A DNA stretch of 17,285 nt from UBA2272 sp034368805. GTDB lineage: Bacteria; Actinomycetota; Coriobacteriia; Anaerosomatales; Anaerosomataceae. Below, one piece after another: positions 1 to 5,750 of this stretch. Positions within the stretch are counted from its first letter, which is position 1. Every line of letters begins with the position of its first letter. The position numbers and the translations under genes are program-made. The notes beneath the pieces are model-generated. The model did no database searches. It saw nothing but the letters and a program-made list of their open reading frames with translations, and had not been told where the DNA came from. The DNA lies in the NCBI GenBank assembly GCA_034368805.1, contig JAXMLJ010000015.1, forward strand, positions 1 to 17,285, read 5' to 3'.

Positions 1-39
1 CAAGCGCGGCGTGGCTGCGTTCTGGCAGAAGCTCCACGA
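1..39 (+). repeat. 39-nt exact direct copy of metG 955-993 (probable chimeric join)
   Basis: The first 39 bases are identical to positions 955-993 inside metG and diverge at the next base (g here, t there). Both copies are on the same strand and read in the same frame (KRGVAAFWQKLH). RsmI-like similarity of the downstream gene begins only at the Lys codon at 29-31, so 1-28 is metG sequence with no RsmI counterpart. The shared 11-nt stretch at 29-39 is probably the microhomology at which the two sequences were joined. An assembly or library chimera is more likely than a biological duplication. Confidence 0.85.
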
Positions 40-289
40 GGAGGTGGCGCGTGCCGAGGTCGGCGAACTCGCCGATCGCTTCGCCGACCGCGAACTCAAG
101 GGCGAGGTCGTCCTGCTCATTGGCCCGCCCGAAGGTCCCGAGCAACTGACGCTCGACGAAGACGTCGTGCGGGAGCAGCTGGCCGCGGCCGGGGAACAGG
201 GACTCACTCGCAGGGATGCGGTGCGGGAGGTCGCGGCCGGCCTCGGGCTGCCGCGCAACGAGGTGTACCGGATCTCGCTCGGGAAGTGA
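2..289 (+). CDS. rsmI: 16S rRNA (cytidine-1402-2'-O)-methyltransferase RsmI, C-terminal fragment
   Basis: This is the C-terminal end of RsmI, the SAM-dependent enzyme that 2'-O-methylates C1402 in the ribosomal decoding centre. From the Lys at 29-31 the reading frame shows the family's tail: KLHEEVARAEVGEL, then KGEVVLLIGPPEG, then a helical domain ending in GLTRRDAVREVAAGLGLP and NEVYRISLGK. This parallels the E. coli RsmI end (TKTWETIHGAPVGEL, KGEMVLIV, KKNALYKYAL). The catalytic tetrapyrrole-methylase-type N-terminal domain lies outside the window. Bases 1-28 encode metG-like residues (KRGVAAFWQ) instead of the expected ELT, so the true gene probably continues differently upstream. The stop TGA is at 287-289, and the minus-strand abrB stop lies 3 nt further on, giving a convergent pair. 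The position upstream of abrB and metG matches yabC in B. subtilis. The identification is strong; only the left edge is doubtful. Confidence 0.88.
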   Translation, partial: KRGVAAFWQKLHEEVARAEVGELADRFADRELKGEVVLLIGPPEGPEQLTLDEDVVREQLAAAGEQGLTRRDAVREVAAGLGLPRNEVYRISLGK

Positions 290-292
290 GCG

Positions 293-535
293 CTACCGCC
301 GCTTGATCTCGGCGACGCACGAGGAGCAGACCGGCCGGTCCTTGACCACGCCGATGTCCTCCATACTGCCGCAGATCACACACGACGCGGCGTACTTCTC
401 CAAGATGATGCGCTCGCCCTCCACAGAGATGGAGATCGGGTCCTTCACGCGGATGCCGAGTGTGCGCCTGAGCTCCATCGGGATGACGATCCGACCGAGG
501 TCGTCCACGCGCCTTACGATGCCGGTATCGCTCAT
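293..535 (-). CDS. abrB: AbrB/SpoVT-family transcriptional regulator with a C-terminal zinc ribbon
   Basis: An 80-residue DNA-binding protein. Residues 5-48 (GIVRRVDDLGRIVIPMELRR onward) form the AbrB/SpoVT swapped-hairpin fold, which dimerises and contacts AT-rich operators in Bacillus. Residues 50-80 carry two CxxC pairs, C52/C55 and C70/C73, which should bind one zinc; B. subtilis AbrB itself has a different C-terminal domain there. The ATG at 533-535 is chosen because AAGGAG (minus strand of 544-549) sits 8 nt upstream and family similarity begins there; the same frame is open further upstream but that part looks like shadow sequence. The gene is inverted between rsmI and metG, as abrB is in B. 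subtilis, and is divergent from metG across a 117-nt region holding an imperfect inverted repeat. Family assignment is firm. The regulon is unknown, and the global transition-state role of Bacillus AbrB cannot be assumed. Confidence 0.88.
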   Translation of the reverse strand: MSDTGIVRRVDDLGRIVIPMELRRTLGIRVKDPISISVEGERIILEKYAASCVICGSMEDIGVVKDRPVCSSCVAEIKRR

Positions 536-585
536 CGGTCCGACTCCTTTGCACGGCGGGTCACGGTCGCCGGGTACGGTATCAT

Positions 586-614
586 GAGAGGTCGCTCGGG
601 ATGAGCGCTCTCTC
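586..614. other. Imperfect inverted repeat in the abrB-metG divergent region
   Basis: Arms at 586-597 and 603-614 pair as two 5-bp blocks (586-590 with 610-614, 593-597 with 603-607), separated by a 2x2 mismatch, with a 5-nt centre at 598-602. It lies midway between the divergent abrB and metG starts. It could be an operator for a dimeric regulator such as the adjacent AbrB, or a stem-loop in the metG leader. Nothing in the sequence decides between these. Confidence 0.4.
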
Positions 615-652
615 TTCCATAAATGCCCACATCGGAGACGAGGTAACCGCCG

Positions 653-2209
653 GTGAGCAAGTCGTCCTTCTACGTCACCACCCCCATCTACTACGTCAAC
701 GCCGAACCACACCTCGGCACGGCGTACACGACGATCGCCGCCGACGCGATCGCCCGCTACCGTCGTATGACCGGTCGTGACGTCCTGTTCCTGACGGGGC
801 TCGACGAGCATGGCCAGAAGATAGCGCAGGCCGCCGAGGAGAACGGCATGTCACCGCAGGAGTGGGTGGACGCGATCGCACCGAAGTTCACCGATGCGTG
901 GGCTATGCTCGACGTGGCCTACGACGACTTCATCCGGACGACCGAGGAGCGCCACAAGCGCGGCGTGGCTGCGTTCTGGCAGAAGCTCCACGATGACGGC
1001 TGGCTGTACCAGGGCCACTACGAGGGTTGGTACTGCGTGCCCGACGAGACGTACTGGACCGCAGAGCAGCTTGCGGACGGGGTGTGCCCGCAGTGCGGCC
1101 GCGAGGTCCAGTTCATCACCGAGGACAACTGGTTCTTCAAGCTCTCCGAGTTCGGTGAGCGCCTGCTCGAGTTCTACGAGACACATCCCGGGTTCGTCCA
1201 ACCCGAGACGCGCAAGAACGAGGTCGTTTCCTTCGTGCGCGGCGGTCTCAAGGATCTCTCCATCTCGCGTACCACGTTCACCTGGGGCGTGCCCATCCCG
1301 TTCGCCGAGGGCCACGTCACCTACGTGTGGATCGACGCGCTGCTGAACTACATCACGGCACTCGGCTACGGTAGCGACGATCCGGCCGATGTCGAGAGGT
1401 TCGCGCGCTACTGGCCGGCCGACTACCACTTCGTCGGCAAGGACATCATCCGCTTCCACTGCGTCATCTGGCCGGCGATGCTCATGGCCGCCGGCATCGA
1501 GCCGCCCACGAGCGTCTTCGCGCACGGCTTCCTGCTCACCAAGGGTGAGAAGATGTCCAAGTCCAAAGGTAACGCCCAGACGCCCGCCGCGCTCGTCGAG
1601 CGCTTCGGCGTGGATGCGTACCGCTACTACTTCCTGCGCGATGTCGCCTTCGGCCAGGACGGTTCAATCTCGATGGAGGCGATGGTCCAGCGCTACAACG
1701 GCGACCTGGCGAACGACTGGGGCAACCTGTGCTCCCGCCTGTTCAACATGACCGAGAAGTACTTCGAGGGCATCGCGCCTGCGGCACCAGCCCGTGCGGC
1801 CGAGACCGTCGAGGATGCGACGATGCGCGCGATCGCGGGCAAGCTCCCCGAGACGTACGAGGACCACATGTCGCGGCTCGACTACGCCGCGGCGCTCGAC
1901 GCCGCCTGGGAACTCATCAAGTACGGGAATCGCTACCTGGAGAACGCCGCTCCGTGGACGCTCGCCAAGGAAGGCGACACGGCCCGGCTCGGCGCGGTCT
2001 TGTACAACGCGCTCGAGGCAGTGCGCATCGCGGCGCTGTTCACGGCGCCTGTCATGCCCGAGACCTCCGCCGAGGTGTGGCGCCGTCTCGGGCTCGGTGA
2101 GATCGCTCAGGTCACCGACATCCTCGGCGCGGCCGAGTGGGGCGGACTTCCTGCGGGCACGCGCGTCACCAAGGGCGAGTCGCTGTTCCCCCGGATCTAC
2201 GAGGAGTAA
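653..2209 (+). CDS. metG: Methionyl-tRNA synthetase
   Basis: Class I synthetase of 518 residues that charges tRNA-Met and initiator tRNA with methionine using ATP. Landmarks in order: the HIGH-type motif as HLGT at 20-23, with Thr replacing the final His; the connective-peptide knuckle with C128, C145 and C148, where the position of the second Cys of the first pair is D131; the WGVPIPF segment near 211-217; and KMSKS at 300-304 inside GEKMSKSKGN. The anticodon-binding helical domain fills the rest. There is no C-terminal EMAPII-like tRNA-binding extension such as the longer B. subtilis enzyme has. The start is GTG at 653; the ribosome-binding signal is weak (GAGG about 10 nt upstream), but family similarity (SSFYVTTPIYYVN) begins at once. 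It is followed by tatD after 11 nt, so the two are probably cotranscribed. Positions 955-993 recur exactly at the window's left end. Confidence 0.97.
   Translation: MSKSSFYVTTPIYYVNAEPHLGTAYTTIAADAIARYRRMTGRDVLFLTGLDEHGQKIAQAAEENGMSPQEWVDAIAPKFTDAWAMLDVAYDDFIRTTEERHKRGVAAFWQKLHDDGWLYQGHYEGWYCVPDETYWTAEQLADGVCPQCGREVQFITEDNWFFKLSEFGERLLEFYETHPGFVQPETRKNEVVSFVRGGLKDLSISRTTFTWGVPIPFAEGHVTYVWIDALLNYITALGYGSDDPADVERFARYWPADYHFVGKDIIRFHCVIWPAMLMAAGIEPPTSVFAHGFLLTKGEKMSKSKGNAQTPAALVERFGVDAYRYYFLRDVAFGQDGSISMEAMVQRYNGDLANDWGNLCSRLFNMTEKYFEGIAPAAPARAAETVEDATMRAIAGKLPETYEDHMSRLDYAAALDAAWELIKYGNRYLENAAPWTLAKEGDTARLGAVLYNALEAVRIAALFTAPVMPETSAEVWRRLGLGEIAQVTDILGAAEWGGLPAGTRVTKGESLFPRIYEE
955..993 (+). repeat. 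Source copy of the 39-nt direct repeat, within metG
   Basis: Identical to positions 1-39. Here it encodes residues of the connective-peptide region of MetRS and fits the gene without interruption, so this is taken as the native copy. Confidence 0.85.
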
Positions 2210-2220
2210 GGCCGGACACT

Positions 2221-3072
2221 GTGGTCGATTCGCTGCCGATACTGCCGGAACTCGGGGCGCCATCGGTCGACGCGCACGCGCACCTCGACATGCTCGACGA
2301 CCCGGTCGCAGCTCTCGTTCGTGCCGCGCAGGCCGGCATCGCGCTCGTGGCGACCGTCGTTGACCTCACCGAGTCGCCGGAGACCACGCTTGACGGCCTC
2401 GAGGGCTGGCTGGCGGCCGCATCCGCGGCGCTCGAGCCCGACGACGGCCCCGCTGCGCCGGACGTCCGCCTGGTGGTCGGCTGGCACCCGCATAACGCGA
2501 AGGAGGGTACCGAAGCGCTTCTCGCGCGACTGCGCGAGCTCGCGGGTGATCCTCGCGTCGGTGCGCTCGGCGAACTCGGCCTCGATTTCCACTACGACCA
2601 CTCCCCCAGAGACGATCAGCGCGCATGGTTCCGCACCCAGCTTGCGCTCGCGCACGAGGTCGGGTTGCCGGTGGAGATCCATCTGCGCGAGGCCCATACC
2701 GAGGGTCTTCAACTGCTTGCGGAGTTCGGCGTCCCGCCGGCAGGCTGCGTCATCCACTGCTTCACCGAAGGCCCGGCGCTTGCCGAACGCTTTCTCGAAC
2801 TCGGCTGTCACATCTCGTTCGCGGGGCCCGTGACCTTCAAGAAGGCCGAGGAGCTCCGCGAGGCCGCGCGTCTCGTACCGCTCGACCGGCTGCTCATCGA
2901 GACCGACTGCCCGTTCCTCGCTCCGCATCCGTACCGGGGGCGACGCAACGAACCCGCGTTCGCCGTCCTCAACGCCACGGCAGTGGCCGAGGCGAAGGGG
3001 CTGGCATCGGCCGACGTGGCCACTGCGGCACTCGAGAATGCCCGTCGGCTGTTCGGGAGGCGGTTCGTGTGA
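2221..3072 (+). CDS. tatD: TatD-family metal-dependent hydrolase (YabD-type DNase)
   Basis: A 283-residue amidohydrolase-fold protein; the family has metal-dependent 3'-5' exonuclease/DNase activity linked to DNA repair or degradation. The metal ligands are visible: H19 and H21 in VDAHAHLD, E118 in GELGLDFHY, H154 in EIHLREA, H179 in VIHCF and D229 in IETDCPFL. GWHPH (87-91) and PHPYRGRRNEP (235-245) are further family signatures. The GTG at 2221 is preferred because it lies 11 nt after the metG stop and starts just before the first conserved strand; the open frame runs further upstream but overlaps metG. The length is slightly above the usual 255-265 because of a short insertion near residues 70-80. 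It corresponds to yabD next to metS in B. subtilis. The stop overlaps the start of the next gene, indicating translational coupling. The family is certain; the physiological substrate is not. Confidence 0.95.
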   Translation: MVDSLPILPELGAPSVDAHAHLDMLDDPVAALVRAAQAGIALVATVVDLTESPETTLDGLEGWLAAASAALEPDDGPAAPDVRLVVGWHPHNAKEGTEALLARLRELAGDPRVGALGELGLDFHYDHSPRDDQRAWFRTQLALAHEVGLPVEIHLREAHTEGLQLLAEFGVPPAGCVIHCFTEGPALAERFLELGCHISFAGPVTFKKAEELREAARLVPLDRLLIETDCPFLAPHPYRGRRNEPAFAVLNATAVAEAKGLASADVATAALENARRLFGRRFV

Positions 3073-3671
3073 CGAGAGCGCCGCTCGTCCTGGGCGTAGC
3101 CGGGAGTCCCCGCAGGTACGGCAACAGTGAGCGCCTGCTCGAGGCCGCGCTTTCAGGTGCCAGACAGGCGGGGGCCGAGACGCGCCTCGTGGTGGCAGCT
3201 GACATGGGTATGGGGCCCTGCCAGGGGTGCAACGCATGCTCACTGACCGGCGAGTGCGTCCTGCGTGACGGTGGAGCGGCCTGGTACGCGGCGCTGGATG
3301 CGGCCGATGGGATCGTCGTCGCGAGCCCGGTGTTCTTCGCCACCGTGCCGTCGGTTCTCAAGGTCCTCATCGACCGTCTGCAGCCGTACTGGGCCAGGCG
3401 GTACGTGCTTGGCCAGGAGACACCGAGGCGTCGCCCGGGCGCGATCCTGCTCGTTCGCAGCGGTGGTGACGCATTCGGCTTCTCATCGGCTGAGGCCACT
3501 ATCCGCAGTGCGTTCAACGTGCTCGGTATCGACGTCCTCGGCGAGGCGCGGGTGGAGGGGGCCGACGGGCCGACCGATCTCGGTGCAGCCGCGCAGCCGC
3601 TCGAGGAAGCCGCCTCGCTCGGGCGAGCCGTGGCTGTGGAAGCGGCGCGCCGCCTGGCGGCAGACCGGTGA
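3069..3671 (+). CDS. NADPH-dependent FMN reductase / iron-sulfur flavoprotein-like protein
   Basis: A 200-residue flavodoxin-fold protein. GVAGSPRRYGNS (9-20) is the FMN-phosphate loop of the FMN_red family, and SPVFFATVPSVLKVLIDR is the usual second flavin-contact region. A compact cysteine cluster, C51-x2-C54-x2-C57-x5-C63, sits where iron-sulfur flavoproteins (Isf type) bind a [4Fe-4S] cluster. This suggests electron transfer from a ferredoxin-like donor to FMN and on to an unknown acceptor, and fits an anaerobic or microaerobic cell. The GTG at 3069 overlaps the tatD stop by 2 nt (GTGTGA arrangement), so the gene is translationally coupled to tatD. B. subtilis has no such gene between yabD and yabE, so this is an insertion in the conserved order. 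The alternative is a simple flavodoxin-like oxidoreductase without a cluster. The fold is well supported; the substrate is unknown. Confidence 0.85.
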   Translation: MTRAPLVLGVAGSPRRYGNSERLLEAALSGARQAGAETRLVVAADMGMGPCQGCNACSLTGECVLRDGGAAWYAALDAADGIVVASPVFFATVPSVLKVLIDRLQPYWARRYVLGQETPRRRPGAILLVRSGGDAFGFSSAEATIRSAFNVLGIDVLGEARVEGADGPTDLGAAAQPLEEAASLGRAVAVEAARRLAADR

Positions 3672-3691
3672 CCGTTCGTCAGACCGAACGG
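3672..3691 (+). terminator. Hairpin directly after the FMN reductase stop
   Basis: A perfect 7-bp stem (3672-3678 with 3685-3691) and 6-nt loop begin at the base after the TGA stop. There is no immediate T-run; a short TTTT occurs only at 3710-3713. It plausibly ends the metG-tatD-FMN reductase transcript, since a new promoter candidate and cell-wall gene follow. Confidence 0.4.
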
Positions 3692-3703
3692 CCGATCCCG
3701 TGG

Positions 3704-3729
3704 TTGACCTTTTGAGCTTCGGCTATACT
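3704..3729 (+). promoter_or_regulatory. Candidate promoter of the yabE-like gene
   Basis: TTGACC at 3704-3709 and TATACT at 3724-3729 resemble -35 and -10 boxes, but the spacer is 14 nt rather than about 17. The -10 match is good (5 of 6) and lies 47 nt ahead of the ATG at 3777. The -35 assignment is doubtful. Confidence 0.4.
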
Positions 3730-3776
3730 GCGAAGGTCGCACTCTGACAGGAACTGTACCCGGTCGAAGGAGCCCT

Positions 3777-4871
3777 ATGCGTAAGCCGGTCGACCCGGCC
3801 CGCCTCCTGAAGACTCTGCATATCGTCATCGTTCTCATCGCAGCTCTCGTCGTACCACTGACAGTATCCGGATTCGTCTGGGCCAAGAAGGGCGTCACCG
3901 TCGTCGTCGACGGTGAGAGCGCCTACTACACCACTGAAGCGAAGACCGTCTCCCAGGTCCTCGACGAGGTTGATGTCGTGCTGGCCGAGGGCGACGTGGT
4001 CAGCCCGCTTCCCGAGACTCCGATCGCCGACGGCACCGAGATCGTCGTCAGGCAAGCCGTTCCCGTCACGATCGACTGCAACGGGACACCGGTCGATCTC
4101 CGCGTCGTCGGCTCCACCGTCGCCGATGCGCTCGTGGCTGCAGGACTCGACCCGTCTATCGGGCTGCACGTGTCGCCGCCGGTAGACGTCGCGCTCACTC
4201 CCGACATGACGATCACCGCCACCGACGTTTTCGTGCGCATCGTCAAGGAGGAGGCCGAGGTCGCCTTCGAGACGGTCGAGGAGGAAGACCCCGACCTGCT
4301 CGCCGGGCAGAAGCGCACGGTGCGCGAGGGTGTCGTCGGCTCGGCCATCAGAGTCTACGAAGTGCTCATGGTCGGCGAGACGGAGACGCGGCGCACGGTC
4401 ATAGCCGAGGAGATCCTCGTGCCGGCGGTGTCCGCAGTCGTGAAGGTGGGGACCCGCGTGCCCGCCGCGAAGAAGCCCATCGCAAGCGCTCGCGCCAAGA
4501 CCCCGGCACCCGTCCAAGGTGGCGCGGTAGCGGGCGTCACGGCGCCCGAGGGCGGCACTACCCTCAAGGTCACCTCGACTGCCTACACGCCCTGGGATCC
4601 GGGTTGCGGCGGTATCAGCGTCATCAATCGCAAGATCGCGAGCTACAAGATCCCTGACGGCTGGGGCATCGTGGCGGTGGATCGCAGCGTGATCCCGCTC
4701 GGCACGAAGCTGTACGTGCCCGGCTACGGCTACGCGATCGCGGCCGACATCGGTGGCGCCATCCGCGGCGACAAGATCGACGTCTGCTTCTGGGCCGGCG
4801 GCGCGAGCGCGGCAAAGGCCGCCGCACGCAGCTGGGGCCGTCGCACCGTCACCATCACTATCGTCGAGTAG
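3777..4871 (+). CDS. yabE: YabE-like cell-wall protein (DUF348 repeats, G5 domain, 3D domain)
   Basis: A 364-residue exported or membrane-anchored protein. Residues 14-36 are a hydrophobic N-terminal segment after a basic start, acting as an anchor or uncleaved signal. Two DUF348 ubiquitin-like repeats cover about 38-92 and 95-150, and a G5 domain about 152-228. An Ala/Lys/Pro linker runs to about 260, and a C-terminal 3D domain occupies 265-364 with its three aspartates in VDRSVIPLG (D302), AADIGGAI (D324) and GDKIDVCF (D335). 3D domains resemble the catalytic region of MltA-type lytic transglycosylases, so a role in peptidoglycan turnover, related to Rpf/YabE/YocH proteins, is expected. The ATG at 3777 has GAAGGAG at 3766-3772. 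It sits between the tatD unit and rsmA as yabE does in B. subtilis, but rnmV (RNase M5) is absent between it and rsmA. The domain calls are strong; activity is inferred. Confidence 0.9.
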   Translation: MRKPVDPARLLKTLHIVIVLIAALVVPLTVSGFVWAKKGVTVVVDGESAYYTTEAKTVSQVLDEVDVVLAEGDVVSPLPETPIADGTEIVVRQAVPVTIDCNGTPVDLRVVGSTVADALVAAGLDPSIGLHVSPPVDVALTPDMTITATDVFVRIVKEEAEVAFETVEEEDPDLLAGQKRTVREGVVGSAIRVYEVLMVGETETRRTVIAEEILVPAVSAVVKVGTRVPAAKKPIASARAKTPAPVQGGAVAGVTAPEGGTTLKVTSTAYTPWDPGCGGISVINRKIASYKIPDGWGIVAVDRSVIPLGTKLYVPGYGYAIAADIGGAIRGDKIDVCFWAGGASAAKAAARSWGRRTVTITIVE

Positions 4872-4886
4872 TGCCGGGCTCTCGCG

Positions 4887-5750
4887 GTGCCACACTCGCG
4901 GCTGGCCAGCCCGTCGGCCACCATCGCGGTTCTGAAGCGACACGGACTCTACACCCGTAAGTCACTCGGGCAGCACTTCCTCGTCGACGACAACATCGTC
5001 GGCCGGATCGTTCAGATCGCCGGGATCGAACCCGGTGAGCCGGTCCTTGAGATAGGGCCGGGGATCGGGACTCTCACCGACGCGCTGCTCGGCGCGGGCG
5101 CAATGGTCGTCGCCGTGGAGTACGACCGCCGGCTGCTGTCGGTACTCGAGGAGCTGGACGCTGGTCCGGCGCTCACGGTCGTGAATGCCGACGCGGTCTC
5201 CGTGCCCACATCAGCGCTCACCACCCCCGCCGGAGTGCCGCGCGCGCTCGTCGCCAACCTCCCGTATGCCGTGGCGGCCACCGTGGTCCTGCGCTTGTTC
5301 GAGGAGATGCCGTCGCTCGATCGGGCGATCGTGATGGTGCAGGCCGAGGTCGCAGACCGCATGTCGGCGGTCCCGGGAACGAAGGAGTACGGTTCCTACA
5401 CGGTCAAACTCGCGCTGCGCGCACGCTTCTCGGCACGGTTTCCCGTGCCACGTTCGTGCTTCCTGCCGCCGCCGCGGGTCGACTCGGCGGTCATCAGGCT
5501 CGACCGTGCCGAGAGCCCTGCGGATGCGGCCGTCGTCGTCGCCGCCGCGCGGGCAGCCGACGCGGCCTTCACGCAGCGGCGCAAGACGCTCCGCAACTCG
5601 CTCGCGGCGGGGCTGGGCGTTCCGGTGGCCGAGGCCGATGCGCTGCTTGCCTCGGCGGGGATCGACGGCTCGGTGCGGGCCGAAACGCTCGACCGTGCGG
5701 CGTACCTTGCGCTCGGGGCCGTGCTTCAGGCAGCGAGCGGGCGCTCCTGA
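4887..5750 (+). CDS. rsmA: 16S rRNA (adenine-1518/1519-N6,N6)-dimethyltransferase RsmA (KsgA)
   Basis: A 287-residue SAM-dependent enzyme that dimethylates two adjacent adenines in the 3'-terminal hairpin of 16S rRNA, a late check in 30S assembly. Visible motifs: KSLGQHFLVD (25-34) at the typical N-terminal position, SAM-binding EIGPGIGTLT (55-64), acidic motif II VEYD (77-80), NADA (100-103), catalytic motif NLPY (124-127), and C-terminal FTQRRKTLRNSL (228-239). The GTG at 4887 lies 15 nt after the yabE-like stop and gives a normal N-terminus; its ribosome-binding site is poor, so coupling to the upstream gene is possible. Its 3' end overlaps the convergent minus-strand membrane gene by 25 nt (5726-5750). 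It matches ksgA in the B. subtilis order. Confidence 0.97.
   Translation: MPHSRLASPSATIAVLKRHGLYTRKSLGQHFLVDDNIVGRIVQIAGIEPGEPVLEIGPGIGTLTDALLGAGAMVVAVEYDRRLLSVLEELDAGPALTVVNADAVSVPTSALTTPAGVPRALVANLPYAVAATVVLRLFEEMPSLDRAIVMVQAEVADRMSAVPGTKEYGSYTVKLALRARFSARFPVPRSCFLPPPRVDSAVIRLDRAESPADAAVVVAAARAADAAFTQRRKTLRNSLAAGLGVPVAEADALLASAGIDGSVRAETLDRAAYLALGAVLQAASGRS

Noticed and set aside
580..585. TATCAT as a -10 box for metG
   Set aside because: No -35 match at 16-18 nt upstream, and one hexamer alone is not enough in a 117-nt region.
536..652. T-box or other riboswitch ahead of metG
   Set aside because: The 117-nt region is too short, has no T-box sequence or anti-terminator and no terminator with a U-run.
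851..1525. Long minus-strand open frames inside metG, glmU, prs and rplY (for example 851-1525, 11087-11899, 12259-13611, 13571-14515)
   Set aside because: They are antisense to clearly recognisable conserved genes, show Arg/Asp/His-rich composition typical of high-GC shadow frames and contain no recognisable domain.
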